A stretch of 64,000 nt of DNA from Deltaproteobacteria bacterium (lineage in GTDB: Bacteria; Desulfobacterota; GWC2-55-46). The notes below the pieces were generated by a model. It saw nothing but the letters and a program-made list of their open reading frames with translations. It had not been told where the DNA came from and searched no databases. The stretch is from NCBI GenBank assembly GCA_016177845.1, contig JACOUO010000011.1, positions 700,326-764,325 of the forward strand. Direction: 5' to 3'. Below, in pieces: positions 1 to 8,867 of this stretch. The position numbers and the translations under genes were made by a program. Position 1 is the first letter of the stretch. Every line of letters begins with the position of its first letter.

Positions 1-1010
1 ACCGCTGCAAGGAGCATTACCTTATTGTAGTCAACCCCTACAACCGTCCTTCTGGGCATTCCGAAAAGAGTAGCGCAGACAAGGGACTGAACCTCTACAA
101 GTATCGTCCTTGTGCCTTCAAGGCTTGAGACGACCGCAGACCCTGAGGCCCCTTCGGGCCTTTCCGCAAGGAATATCTCAGATGGGTTTGAGACCTCATT
201 AAGGCCGCTCTCCTTCATCTCGAACACCCCTATCTCCATAACTGAGCCGAAGCGGTTCTTCACCGCCCTTAGAATCCTGAACGGGTGGCCCCTCTCGCCC
301 TCAAAGTAAAGGACGGTATCTACCATATGCTCAAGCACCTTGGGGCCTGCTATTGAGCCGTCCTTTGTAACATGGCCTACAAGGAATATCGGGGTCTCAA
401 GCGATTTGGCATGGGATATCAGCTTTGCCGATATTTCCCTTACCTGGCTGACGCTTCCGGGAGATGACTCAAGGGCCTCGGTAAAGACTGTCTGAACAGA
501 GTCTATTACAAGCACGCCGGGCTTAAGCTCCCTGATGGCATTTATTATCTTTTCTACGGAAGTCTCTGAATAGACAAGCAGGTTCTCTGAAAGGGCATCG
601 AGCCTCTCCCCCCTCATCCTTATCTGGCGCATGGACTCTTCGCCCGTTACATAGAGGACCTTATGGCCGGCTTGAGCAAATTTGCCCATTGCCTGCAGAA
701 GCAGGGTGGATTTCCCTATTCCGGGGTCTCCTCCGATAAGAATGGCTGAGCCCGGCACCATGCCTCCGCCAAGCACACGGTCAAGTTCCTGAATGCCGGT
801 ATGCACCCTGTACTCCTCAGCCATGTTAAGCTCGGATATAGGCTGGGGCTCTGAGGAATTGGAGAGTATCACCCCTCCCTTTTTCCTTTCCTCTACTGTT
901 TTTTCTTCAAGGAAGGTGTTCCATCCGCCGCAATCAGGGCATTTGCCGAGCCATTTATAAGAGAAGTGCCCGCAGGATTGGCAGGAATAAAATGTTTTGG
1001 CCTTTGCCAT
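1..1010 (-). CDS. radA: DNA repair protein RadA/Sms (5' part, truncated by the window edge)
   Basis: RadA is a RecA-like ATPase that processes recombination intermediates through branch migration. Translating the minus strand from the ATG at 1010 gives an N-terminal four-cysteine zinc finger (CQSCGH then CPDCGG), a Walker A motif GGDPGIGKST, and the RadA-specific KNRFGS motif near residue 250. The frame is open to the window edge, so the C-terminal Lon-like domain is only partly present. It is divergent from the HEAT-repeat/HD-GYP operon, with about 97 bp between the two starts. Identification is secure; only the end is missing. Confidence 0.95.
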   Translation of the reverse strand, partial: MAKAKTFYSCQSCGHFSYKWLGKCPDCGGWNTFLEEKTVEERKKGGVILSNSSEPQPISELNMAEEYRVHTGIQELDRVLGGGMVPGSAILIGGDPGIGKSTLLLQAMGKFAQAGHKVLYVTGEESMRQIRMRGERLDALSENLLVYSETSVEKIINAIRELKPGVLVIDSVQTVFTEALESSPGSVSQVREISAKLISHAKSLETPIFLVGHVTKDGSIAGPKVLEHMVDTVLYFEGERGHPFRILRAVKNRFGSVMEIGVFEMKESGLNEVSNPSEIFLAERPEGASGSAVVSSLEGTRTILVEVQSLVCATLFGMPRRTVVGVDYNKVMLLAA

Positions 1011-1032
1011 AAGTTACGACCTTCAAATACAC

Positions 1033-1057
1033 GGATGTTTACAATTGACAAACATCC
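1033..1057. promoter_or_regulatory. Perfect 8-bp inverted repeat in the radA/HEAT intergenic region
   Basis: GGATGTTT (1033-1040) and AAACATCC (1050-1057) are perfect inverted arms separated by 9 nt. The right half overlaps the -35 hexamer of the plus-strand promoter, and the whole lies between two divergent starts. The position is that of an operator; the binding protein is unknown. Confidence 0.45.
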
Positions 1058-1072
1058 CATTTTTGTTATGAT
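1045..1072 (+). promoter_or_regulatory. Sigma70-type promoter for the HEAT/HD-GYP operon
   Basis: TTGACA (1045-1050), 16-bp spacer, TATGAT (1067-1072). Transcription would start near 1079, about 29 nt before the ATG at 1108. Confidence 0.65.
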
Positions 1073-1107
1073 ATTTTTAAAATTTAACCTACGAAAAAGA
1101 ACTACTT

Positions 1108-2709
1108 ATGGCTTTGGAATTAGTCAATTACGCTAACATACTAAATGAACTGAATAAGGCTGTCAAGATGCATAATTTTTACCCTGACGGACACCCGAAT
1201 TTCGAGTCCGCTCTCGGTAAGTGCTTTGTCGTGTTAAAGAAATGCCTCGATGAGCAGAGCGAGTTCACATGGGTAATCGACCAGAAAGGTTTTTACTCAA
1301 ATAAAATCCCGATAGCCGCCGGAAACCGCGAAATAATACTGCTGGCGAGGAAATTATTTTTCAGGCGCATAAAAGAGATTACCTTTAAATCAAGGACCTC
1401 GATAGAGGAATTGAAAGTCTTCCTTTCCATTTTGAAACTCGAACCTGAAGACTTACAGGAAAGAGGCGGGTTTGAGACTATATTTGCCGAACACGATATA
1501 ATTGGCATACAGCTCAATGAGCTCAGGTACGAAGACCTGAAAAAGCTCAAAAAGGAAATGGAAGATAAGAAACAGGGAGAAAAGCAGGCAGCCGCACAGA
1601 AGAAGACAGAAGAAGACCAAATAGGCGAAGCCGACAAGAGCAAAGAGGATGTAAAACCTCCTGAGCCTGAAAAACCTGATGAGGAAGCCCCACTCGAAGC
1701 GCTCATTGAGCGCATAAGAAAAGAAAAGGACTTTTTAAGGTACAATGACCTTTCAGCGCGCATCAGGGAAAAGGCTAATATCCTTTTGCTTGAGAAAAAG
1801 TTCCTTGAAGCCTTTCCTGTCCTGCTGCTGTTCGCAGAGCATTCGATGGCTTCTTCCTATCTGACGGATGAGATAAGGAATACTGCAACAGACAGGTTAA
1901 GGTCGCTCATAAACCGTGAGATTACCCAGTTCCTTGTGGCAAAGGTCGGGAGCAAGGAAGAGGCTAACAGGCTTGCCATTCAGCATATGCTCTTAACTGC
2001 CGGCATGGACTCGGTGGATTACCTGCTCGATGCGATAATCGTAGCCCCTGAAGCCGTAACAAGGCGGCACCTGTTTAATACGCTTGTGCTCTTCGGCCCT
2101 AACATAAGGCTTCTTGTGGAACAGAGGCTTAACAGCCCCGAATGGTATGTTGTACGGCAGATGGTCTCCCTGCTTGGCGAGATAGGAGACCCCGGAGCCC
2201 TTGACGCAATCGAGTCAGCATACAAAAACCCTGATGTAAGGGTTAAAAGAGAGGTCTTAAAAGGCCTTATAAAAATCCCTTCGCCAAGGTCTACCGAGCT
2301 GATAATGCGCGCGCTCGGCGAAGAGGATGAATCGATAGTGATACAGGCCATTATTTCCCTTGGCATGCTTAAAGACATTACCGCAATTGACGCGCTCGGC
2401 GAGATCGCCCTTAGAAGAGAGCCCTTTGCGGATAAACAGGAGCCGAAAAAAGAGGCGATAAAAGCTCTCGGCATAATCGGCAATACCAGGTGCGTACCGT
2501 ATCTTACAAAGGTTCTCTTTAAAAAGGTATGGTTCGGAAAAAAGTCAAATGAAGAAATACGCGCCCTTGCCGCCCAATCGCTCGGCATGATAGGCGGGCC
2601 TGAGGCGTATGCAGCCGTAAGGGAGGCGTGCGCTGATTCGGAAGGGGAACTTTACCTGGCCTGCAAGAGAATCCTTGATGGAAGAGAGAGGATAAATGAA
2701 CGCAATTGA
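1108..2709 (+). CDS. HEAT-repeat protein with an N-terminal domain shared with the adjacent HD-GYP protein
   Basis: A 533-residue soluble protein of unknown function. Residues 1-140 contain a LN...K...FYPDGHP motif that recurs in the next gene (YPAGHP), so the two share a related N-terminal domain. Residues about 155-200 are a charged, low-complexity linker rich in K, E, P and Q. Residues about 290-533 are HEAT-type helical repeats with periodic L-x-x-L-G-x-I/G-D units, probably a protein-interaction scaffold. It has a consensus promoter just upstream and overlaps the HD-GYP gene by 14 nt, so the two are translationally coupled. A role as partner or regulator of the phosphodiesterase is inferred from coupling and shared architecture, not shown. 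Confidence 0.8.
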   Translation: MALELVNYANILNELNKAVKMHNFYPDGHPNFESALGKCFVVLKKCLDEQSEFTWVIDQKGFYSNKIPIAAGNREIILLARKLFFRRIKEITFKSRTSIEELKVFLSILKLEPEDLQERGGFETIFAEHDIIGIQLNELRYEDLKKLKKEMEDKKQGEKQAAAQKKTEEDQIGEADKSKEDVKPPEPEKPDEEAPLEALIERIRKEKDFLRYNDLSARIREKANILLLEKKFLEAFPVLLLFAEHSMASSYLTDEIRNTATDRLRSLINREITQFLVAKVGSKEEANRLAIQHMLLTAGMDSVDYLLDAIIVAPEAVTRRHLFNTLVLFGPNIRLLVEQRLNSPEWYVVRQMVSLLGEIGDPGALDAIESAYKNPDVRVKREVLKGLIKIPSPRSTELIMRALGEEDESIVIQAIISLGMLKDITAIDALGEIALRREPFADKQEPKKEAIKALGIIGNTRCVPYLTKVLFKKVWFGKKSNEEIRALAAQSLGMIGGPEAYAAVREACADSEGELYLACKRILDGRERINERN

Positions 2710-4036
2710 CAATAAAGAACTGCTCCTGAAAAGCCTTAACGCTTCCCTCAAGAGCAAGAAGCTCTATCCGGCGGGGCACCCTGCCATAGCAGCTCCCGTC
2801 AATAAGTCTTACCAGCTCATCAATGATGAACTGAAGACCTTAAACAATGTAATGATAGGCATAGTGAACGAGACGCTTGTCTTCGAGGACGACCTTATCC
2901 CTGACGGGGAAAAGCTCTACCCTGAGATCATCCAGTACATGGGGGATAAGAATATCGATGCCCTCATCTTTGAGAAGGGGTTCAGCACCAAGGAGCTTTC
3001 CACCCTCCTTGACATCCTTTCAGGCCCGCAGCTTCAGGGCAAAGAGCTCCAGAGGGAACTCTCCGCTAAAAGCGTATTTCACATAACCCTTAAATCCATT
3101 CCTATCGGTAAAAGGAATATCCTTGAGATATATAACGGCGCGGTAGATGTAATCAAAAATGTCATGGGCGAAGTCCGGATGGGTAAAATTCCCAAGGCCG
3201 AGCCTGTCAACAATATCATAAGCGAAATCTCAGAGTCAGTCCTCTCAGACCCAAATGCCATCATCGGGCTGACCATGATAAAGAACTATGACAATTATCT
3301 CTATAACCATTCAGTCAATGTCTCGATACTTTCAATCGCTCTGGGCAGGTCAATGGGACTTAATGAAGAGGAGCTCCATGCCGTAGGGGTAGCCTCTCTC
3401 CTGCACGATATAGGAAAAACCGGTGTGGCCGAAGATATCATCAGAAAGCCGAGCGGCTTAAGTTCCGAGGAATGGGAAAAAGTCAAACAGCATCCCCTGC
3501 TCGGCTCCAATATAATTAAAAGAATGGACAGCATGGAAGAGCTCATAGGAAGGCTTATATATGAGCACCATATCAAGTACGACCACTCAGGCTATCCGCA
3601 GACTACCGAGAACCTGCACCCGCTTACGCAGATAATATCGATAAGCGATGCCTACGACGCGCTCACGACCCTAAGGGTCTATCAGCAGCCGCACAATCCC
3701 GTGGAAGCCGTAAAGGTAATGAACAACTTCTCGGGAAGACACTTCAACCCCGAGACGCTAAAGGCTTTCATGAATATGATCGGGCTTTATCCTGTGGGTA
3801 CAATGGTAAGGCTTTCGACAAACGAGATAGGGATTGTAGTGAAACTGCAGGATGCGCCTGACTCACCCGTGGTCAAAGTCCTATACGATTCGGAAGGCAA
3901 TTCTTTGGAAGCGCCTTACGAGGCCGACCTGAAGAACGAGCCTAATAAAAATATTGTCTCTACCGTGAACCCAACTGCGATGAATACTGATCTGGGGGCT
4001 TTCTTTGAAAGGGAAGCTGCCGAAGCGGCTATTTAA
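2696..4036 (+). CDS. HD-GYP domain cyclic-di-GMP phosphodiesterase
   Basis: HD-GYP proteins hydrolyse c-di-GMP (some cGAMP) at a metal centre. Here residues about 190-360 carry H237-D238 (HDIGKTG), the HH pair at 291-292 and SGYP at 298-301. The consensus after the HH pair is HHExxDGxGYP; here it reads HHIKYDHSGYP, so the glutamate and one glycine are replaced while the GYP signature stays. The C-terminal 80 residues form the small domain often seen after HD-GYP (GLYPVGTMVRL). The N-terminal 140 residues match the N-terminus of the overlapping upstream HEAT protein. No transmembrane segment is visible, so it is likely cytosolic. The family call is firm; its nucleotide specificity is not known. 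Confidence 0.9.
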   Translation: MNAIDNKELLLKSLNASLKSKKLYPAGHPAIAAPVNKSYQLINDELKTLNNVMIGIVNETLVFEDDLIPDGEKLYPEIIQYMGDKNIDALIFEKGFSTKELSTLLDILSGPQLQGKELQRELSAKSVFHITLKSIPIGKRNILEIYNGAVDVIKNVMGEVRMGKIPKAEPVNNIISEISESVLSDPNAIIGLTMIKNYDNYLYNHSVNVSILSIALGRSMGLNEEELHAVGVASLLHDIGKTGVAEDIIRKPSGLSSEEWEKVKQHPLLGSNIIKRMDSMEELIGRLIYEHHIKYDHSGYPQTTENLHPLTQIISISDAYDALTTLRVYQQPHNPVEAVKVMNNFSGRHFNPETLKAFMNMIGLYPVGTMVRLSTNEIGIVVKLQDAPDSPVVKVLYDSEGNSLEAPYEADLKNEPNKNIVSTVNPTAMNTDLGAFFEREAAEAAI

Positions 4037-4042
4037 GATTTT

Positions 4043-4606
4043 TTAACGGTCCATCTCTCCGAGCGCTTTTAAGGCAATGCTTCTCATCCTGACATTGCCT
4101 TTGATGGCAAAGTATGTCATTGCCTCTTCTGCCCTTTTATCTCCGAACCTGCCGATAAGTTCGAGCGCCCTCTCCACAACTCCTGAATCAGAGTTTTTCA
4201 AAGTCTGCATAAGAGGGCCAAGCAGCCTTGAGTCTCTGTAGTTGCCGAGCGCCTCTATCGTAGCTCTCACTACTATCGCGCTCTGGTCTTTAAGAGCTTC
4301 CACCAGGAGGGGAAGAGCGTTTACATCGCCGAGGGTGCCAAGCACTCTTACGGTTGCCGCGCGTACATCTTCGGACGGGTCTTTTACGGCTTTGGCAAGC
4401 AGCTCGATAACCTTCGGGCCTTTAAGGTCTGCAAGGGCATATACGGCGCGGGCCTTTTCAAGCATTTCGCCTGACTCTATCTTTTTAGAGAGCATATCGA
4501 GACGGGCGCGTATCTCAAGCTTCTCAAGGGCTTCAGCCGCGGACTTCCTGATCAACTCCTCTTTATCCCTGAGGGCGTTTATGAGGATCTCTTTTCTCTT
4601 GTCCAT
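4043..4606 (-). CDS. Small HEAT-repeat protein
   Basis: 187 residues made almost wholly of HEAT/PBS-lyase-like repeats of about 31 residues, with recurring units such as SAAEALEKL, EDVRAATVRVLGTLGD and AIVVRATIEALGNY. There is no signal peptide or catalytic motif, so it is probably a cytosolic binding scaffold. It is convergent with the HD-GYP gene (6 bp between stops) and lies 15 bp downstream of trmFO on the same strand, so it is probably co-transcribed with trmFO. The specific function is unknown. Confidence 0.75.
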   Translation of the reverse strand: MDKRKEILINALRDKEELIRKSAAEALEKLEIRARLDMLSKKIESGEMLEKARAVYALADLKGPKVIELLAKAVKDPSEDVRAATVRVLGTLGDVNALPLLVEALKDQSAIVVRATIEALGNYRDSRLLGPLMQTLKNSDSGVVERALELIGRFGDKRAEEAMTYFAIKGNVRMRSIALKALGEMDR

Positions 4607-4621
4607 ATGCTTTAACCTATA

Positions 4622-5932
4622 TCAGATTTCATTACCGGTTTCAAGACAATCTATTGCCCACGCCTTCAAATCTTCCAACGCCTTTCTTGCCTGCTGTTCC
4701 CTCCTGTCCTTTCCCTTTAAAGGAGGAAGGAGCCCCATGTTTGCATTCATAGGCTCAAATCTCTTGCGGGGCTCATCAGAGATATGGTTCATAAGAGCGC
4801 CTGTTATGGTTGTATTCGGAGGGCATACCGCAGCTTTTCCCTTCAATATTCTTGCCGCGTTAATGCCTGCCAAAAGGCCTGATACGGATGATTCGCAGTA
4901 GCCCTCCACACCTGTTATCTGACCCGCGAAAAATATCCTCGGCTCTGCTCTTAACTGCTGGGAATTTGTCAGAAGCCTTGGGGAGTCGATGTAACTATTC
5001 CTGTGGAGCTTTCCAAGGCGGGCAAACTCGGCATTCTCAAGCCCCGGTATCATCCTGAATATCCTCTTCTGCTCAGGGAATGTCAGGCGGGTCTGGAAGC
5101 CGACTATATTATAAAGAGTATCTTCCCTGTTCTCGCGTCTGAGCTGCACTACCGCGTGCGGCCTTATGCCTGTGCGCGGGTCATCAAGCCCCACCGGCCT
5201 CATTGGGCCGAACAGAAGCGTTTTTGGCCCTCTCTGCGCCATGACTTCAATGGGCATGCATGACTCAAAGCTTGCCATGTCCTCGAACTCATGCAGCCTT
5301 ACCTTGTCAGCGGCTATAAGCTCTGAATAGAACCGTTCGTATTCTTCCTTTGTGAACGGGCAGTTTATGTAATCATCTCCGCCCTTATTATAACGGGACG
5401 CCTTGAACGCCTTATCCATGTTAATGGATTCCTTATAGACGATAGGAGCAACCGCATCATAGAAGTTAAGGCTCTCAGAACCAACGAGGGCTTTTATGCA
5501 ATCCGCGAACGCATCGGATGTCAAAGGCCCGGTTGCTATTATCAAGGGCCTGCCTTCGGGAAGGGAGGTCACCTCTTGTCTTATGATATTTACCCCAATC
5601 TCCTTGAGTCTGTCCGTAATGAAATTCGAGAACGCTACTCTATCAACAGCAAGCGTCTGCCCGGCAGGGACCTGCGTTGCTTCAGCGGCCTTTATTATAA
5701 GGGAGCCGAGAATTCGCATCTCTTCTTTAAGAAGGCCTGAGGCGTTCTCAAGGCTGTTTGATTTAAGGGAATTGCTGCACACAAGCTCTGAGAGTGTATC
5801 GAGCGAATGCGCCGGTGAAAACCTTTTCGGCTTCATCTCAAAGAGGCTGACCTTGCAGCCCCGCCTGGCTATCTGGTAAGCGGCTTCACAGCCCGCAAGC
5901 CCGCCGCCTATAATCGTAATCTCATCTGACAT
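4622..5932 (-). CDS. trmFO: Methylenetetrahydrofolate-tRNA (uracil-5-)-methyltransferase TrmFO
   Basis: This flavoenzyme makes 5-methyluridine at position 54 of tRNA using methylene-THF and FAD. The 436-residue length is normal. The N-terminus has the FAD dinucleotide fold [19 protein letters not shown], and family segments such as [20 protein letters not shown] and [21 protein letters not shown] follow. It is read away from the acylphosphatase gene and followed by a small HEAT gene on the same strand. TrmFO replaces the SAM-dependent TrmA in many non-proteobacterial lineages, which helps place the organism. Confidence 0.95.
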   Translation of the reverse strand: MSDEITIIGGGLAGCEAAYQIARRGCKVSLFEMKPKRFSPAHSLDTLSELVCSNSLKSNSLENASGLLKEEMRILGSLIIKAAEATQVPAGQTLAVDRVAFSNFITDRLKEIGVNIIRQEVTSLPEGRPLIIATGPLTSDAFADCIKALVGSESLNFYDAVAPIVYKESINMDKAFKASRYNKGGDDYINCPFTKEEYERFYSELIAADKVRLHEFEDMASFESCMPIEVMAQRGPKTLLFGPMRPVGLDDPRTGIRPHAVVQLRRENREDTLYNIVGFQTRLTFPEQKRIFRMIPGLENAEFARLGKLHRNSYIDSPRLLTNSQQLRAEPRIFFAGQITGVEGYCESSVSGLLAGINAARILKGKAAVCPPNTTITGALMNHISDEPRKRFEPMNANMGLLPPLKGKDRREQQARKALEDLKAWAIDCLETGNEI

Positions 5933-6035
5933 GGGAAGTCCTCCGTTTTTATATTACCCCTGCAATGAACTTTCCTTCAAGTCTTTTATTCGTGGGCGCC
6001 TTGCCAATAATGGGAATTTATGGTAGGTTTTTAAA

Positions 6036-6332
6036 ATGGATAAGATGGTCAGGGCTCATCTCTTAATCGAGGGTTTTGTGCAAGGCGTCTCCTACAGGGC
6101 AAATACGGTGGAAGTGGCGCGCGATAACGGCGTCTGCGGTTGGGTGAAGAACAACCCCAACGGAACGGTTGAGGCCATAATCGAGGGCGAAGAGTCCGCA
6201 GTGAAAAAAGTGATACAGTGGTGCCACTCCGGGCCTCCTATGGCAAGGGTGGACAGGGTCAATGTAAGCTGGGAGCCGTTCAAGGATGAATTCGATAATT
6301 TCATTGCCCTTACACGGTATAACAGCTATTGA
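6036..6332 (+). CDS. acyP: Acylphosphatase
   Basis: 98 residues with the acylphosphatase fold signature GFVQGVSYRANT near residue 14, where the arginine is the phosphate-binding catalytic residue, and GWVKNNPNGTVEAIIEG near residue 36, which carries the catalytic asparagine. It hydrolyses carboxyl-phosphate bonds such as those of acetyl phosphate or 1,3-bisphosphoglycerate. The stop overlaps the region just before the following lipoprotein gene, suggesting an operon. The ribosome-binding site is weak (TAGGT). Confidence 0.93.
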   Translation: MDKMVRAHLLIEGFVQGVSYRANTVEVARDNGVCGWVKNNPNGTVEAIIEGEESAVKKVIQWCHSGPPMARVDRVNVSWEPFKDEFDNFIALTRYNSY

Positions 6333-6343
6333 CAGGAGTTTTC

Positions 6344-6937
6344 ATGAACTACATTAAGCCTTCGGCGTTTTTATTGGCAGGCATGATTCTAATCGCAGGC
6401 TGCACGCCTGTTCCTAAATCCCCGATGCACCTCTTCCCGGATGAAAAGGGGCAGGAGGGCTACTACAGGCTAAAAGACTCCGGGGTATTCGAGAGCAAGG
6501 CAATCAAGATATCCGTGAGCCTGCTTGAAAAAACAAACCCTGAATTAGACCCGATGGTAAGCGCCCTTCTGGATAAGGATTTCGTGGTAGTCAGGATGGA
6601 TATTGTAAATTATTCTCCTGTAAGGGCAATGTACAACCCAGCCTATACAGCCCTCATGAGCGATTCATTCGACTATAGAAAACCACTCGATTATACGGAC
6701 ATATACGATATGACTGCCAATATCCCCGGATTCGAGAACGGGATTGCAAAGCTTAAAGGAAAATTCTACGACTTAAACGAAACAGTAAATCCGGGAGAGA
6801 AGTCTTCAAAGCTCCTGATATTCAAGCCCCTCTCAAAAGACATAAAGACCGCCGAGCTTTCCATCAAGGAAGTCTATATCGGCACAGAGACCATTCGGCT
6901 TACCTTCCCGTTCGTGCTTAAGGCAAAGGTAATTTAG
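6344..6937 (+). CDS. Putative outer-membrane or periplasmic lipoprotein
   Basis: The ATG at 6344 is preferred over an upstream in-frame TTG because GGAG sits 5 nt before it. The protein then starts MNYIKPSAFLLAGMILIAGC, a type II signal peptide with lipobox LIAGC, so it is lipidated at that cysteine. The remaining about 175 residues are predicted extracytoplasmic and have no motif I recognise. It lies 11 bp after the acylphosphatase gene on the same strand. Membrane location is well supported; function is unknown. Confidence 0.75.
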   Translation: MNYIKPSAFLLAGMILIAGCTPVPKSPMHLFPDEKGQEGYYRLKDSGVFESKAIKISVSLLEKTNPELDPMVSALLDKDFVVVRMDIVNYSPVRAMYNPAYTALMSDSFDYRKPLDYTDIYDMTANIPGFENGIAKLKGKFYDLNETVNPGEKSSKLLIFKPLSKDIKTAELSIKEVYIGTETIRLTFPFVLKAKVI

Positions 6938-6939
6938 CC

Positions 6940-7245
6940 TTATTCAGGCATATACTCCTTTACCTTTTTCTTCGTCTGATCCATAGCGTCTTTGGTCTTG
7001 TCTACCGCCTTTTTAGTGGAATCCACTGTCTTATCTACCGCTTCCTTTGCATCCTTTGCAGTTTCCTTGACCTTCTCCTCGGTCTGCTTTACGGTATCTT
7101 TCATGCCCTTTTCATACTTCTCAAGCTTCTGGCCTGCCTCCTGGGTCTTGCTGCCAAAGGTCTTTACATATTTCGCGCCGCCAAAGTAAAGGAACACGGC
7201 AAGCACAACGATTCCAAGTAGAATTCCCAGAACTATTTTTTTCAT
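6940..7245 (-). CDS. Small single-pass membrane protein with a Lys/Asp/Thr-rich amphipathic helix
   Basis: 101 residues: one transmembrane segment at residues 4-23, then a long charged helix with repeated DKT/VKET/KDA units of about 7-11 residues, like YtxH or LEA-type stress proteins. It is convergent with the lipoprotein gene (2 bp between stops) and 15 bp downstream of rsmI on the same strand. The repeat pattern suggests a stress or envelope protein, but no function can be assigned. Confidence 0.65.
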   Translation of the reverse strand: MKKIVLGILLGIVVLAVFLYFGGAKYVKTFGSKTQEAGQKLEKYEKGMKDTVKQTEEKVKETAKDAKEAVDKTVDSTKKAVDKTKDAMDQTKKKVKEYMPE

Positions 7246-7260
7246 ATCCGCCTCACCTGC

Positions 7261-8103
7261 TTATAAGTTCAATGCCTCTTTAATGCGAAGTGCCTCTTTA
7301 TAGACTTCCCCTTTGGGGATGTTGAACTGCTGTGCAATCGCCTTTGCGACCTCATTGAGTTTAAAGCCTGACCTTAAGAGATTTTCTATCTCCTTATCAA
7401 GGCTGGCCTCTTCCTTTTGCTCTTTTTCAGTCCTTATTATAAGGGCTATCTCCCCTTTGAGCTCCCTGTCCCTGACGCTCTCAAGCACAGATGAAGCCTT
7501 GCCCCTCATAACTTCCTCATGCAGCTTTGTGAGCTCTCGCCCTATTATTACTTCAACATCGCCAAGAACTTCAAGTATGTCCTCAAGGGTTTCTTTTATT
7601 CGCCTCGGGGAATCGTACATCACATATGTATGTTCGGTACCTTTGAAATCCAGCAGGAACTTTTTCCTCTGCCATGATGACGATGGAAGAAAGCCCTTGA
7701 ATGTAAACTCATCAAGAGGCAGACCCGATACGCTTAGAATGGATATCAATGCAGATGGGCCGGGCACGGCCACTACGGGGATTGCATTTTCTACGGCAAG
7801 TTTTATAAGCCTGTAGCCTGGGTCTGAAATGCCCGGAGTGCCTGCGTCAGATACAAGGGCTATGTTTGCGCCTTCCTTGAGCTTCCCGATAAGCTGAGGG
7901 GCCTTTTCCTTTTCATTGTGCTCAAAGTAGCTTGTAAGCTGGGTAGCAATTCCGAAGTGTGTCAGAAGTTTTTTTGTATGGCGTGTGTCCTCTGCGGCTA
8001 TAAGGCTTACTTCTTTTAAGATACGCAAGGCCCTGAAGGTAATATCTTCCATGTTGCCGATAGGCGTGGCAACTACATAAAGCGTTCCGGTATCCAAGCT
8101 CAT
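7261..8103 (-). CDS. rsmI: 16S rRNA (cytidine1402-2'-O)-methyltransferase RsmI
   Basis: RsmI 2'-O-methylates C1402 in the ribosomal P site using SAM. The 280-residue protein has the tetrapyrrole-methylase fold with the RsmI motifs VATPIGNMEDITFRAL (near 10), AAEDTRHTKKLL (near 35) and LVSDAGTPGISDPGYRL (near 83). A C-terminal helix-turn-helix-like extension (GFKLNEVAKAIAQQF) is typical. The start overlaps the stop of the ABC permease by 4 nt (ATGA), so it is translated from the ABC exporter transcript. Confidence 0.95.
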   Translation of the reverse strand: MSLDTGTLYVVATPIGNMEDITFRALRILKEVSLIAAEDTRHTKKLLTHFGIATQLTSYFEHNEKEKAPQLIGKLKEGANIALVSDAGTPGISDPGYRLIKLAVENAIPVVAVPGPSALISILSVSGLPLDEFTFKGFLPSSSWQRKKFLLDFKGTEHTYVMYDSPRRIKETLEDILEVLGDVEVIIGRELTKLHEEVMRGKASSVLESVRDRELKGEIALIIRTEKEQKEEASLDKEIENLLRSGFKLNEVAKAIAQQFNIPKGEVYKEALRIKEALNL

Positions 8104-8864
8104 TTCCTCCTCTCAAAAACAAGGGCTGAGAGGAATGTAAATAAGACCGAAAAAACGCTTATGAAGATAATATCGACATATAAGGGGAACTCTGCCACAA
8201 GCCTTCCCCCCTCAGGCAGCAGTATATGCTTGAATGAATCGACTCCAAAGCAAAGCGGGTTTATGTAGGTGAACATCTTAATAAAAGGCGGCAGTGAGTT
8301 GACAGGATATAGCGCTCCGCTTAAGAAAAACATTGGCAGCACTATGAAGTTCATTATCACATTGAAGCCCTCAAGCGAAGTAAGAAAAGAGGCCACGAAA
8401 AGCCCGAGCGCGGTTATGGAGAGCGCGACAAGGAACATAAGAAAGATCATTATTATGTATTCGCTTATCCCGACATTGAGGTGCAGGAGCGGTGCGATAA
8501 GGAGCAGTGCCGCGCCCTGAAATACCGAAAGGGCTGTGCCGCTTAAAAGCTTTCCGAAGACGATAGTCACCCTTGAGACAGGGGAGACAAGCATCTCCCT
8601 TAAAAAACCGAATTCCCTGTCCCAGACAACAGAGATGGTAGAAAATATTGAGCTGAAAAGTATTGTCATGCCGACAATGCCGGGCAGAATGAACTGGATG
8701 TAGTTCACCCCCGTATCTATATCGATGAGCTTGGTAAATCCTGAGCCGACGATAAAAAGCCATATCAGAGGCCTTGCCAGTGTCACCACAAGCCTGCCCT
8801 TCTGGCGGAAGAACCTTTTAAATTCCCTGAGGACTATTACATATATTGCTTTATAGGATAGCAT
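8100..8864 (-). CDS. ABC-2 type transporter permease
   Basis: 254 residues with about six hydrophobic segments and the ABC-2 signature region (NFIVLPMFFLSGALYPVNSLPP) near residue 175. It is the membrane half of an exporter of the daunorubicin-resistance (DrrB)/NodJ type. The ATPase gene lies 3 bp upstream. The substrate cannot be told from sequence: exporters of this class move drugs, lipids or polysaccharide precursors. Confidence 0.88.
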   Translation of the reverse strand: MLSYKAIYVIVLREFKRFFRQKGRLVVTLARPLIWLFIVGSGFTKLIDIDTGVNYIQFILPGIVGMTILFSSIFSTISVVWDREFGFLREMLVSPVSRVTIVFGKLLSGTALSVFQGAALLLIAPLLHLNVGISEYIIMIFLMFLVALSITALGLFVASFLTSLEGFNVIMNFIVLPMFFLSGALYPVNSLPPFIKMFTYINPLCFGVDSFKHILLPEGGRLVAEFPLYVDIIFISVFSVLFTFLSALVFERRK

Positions 8865-8867
8865 CTC

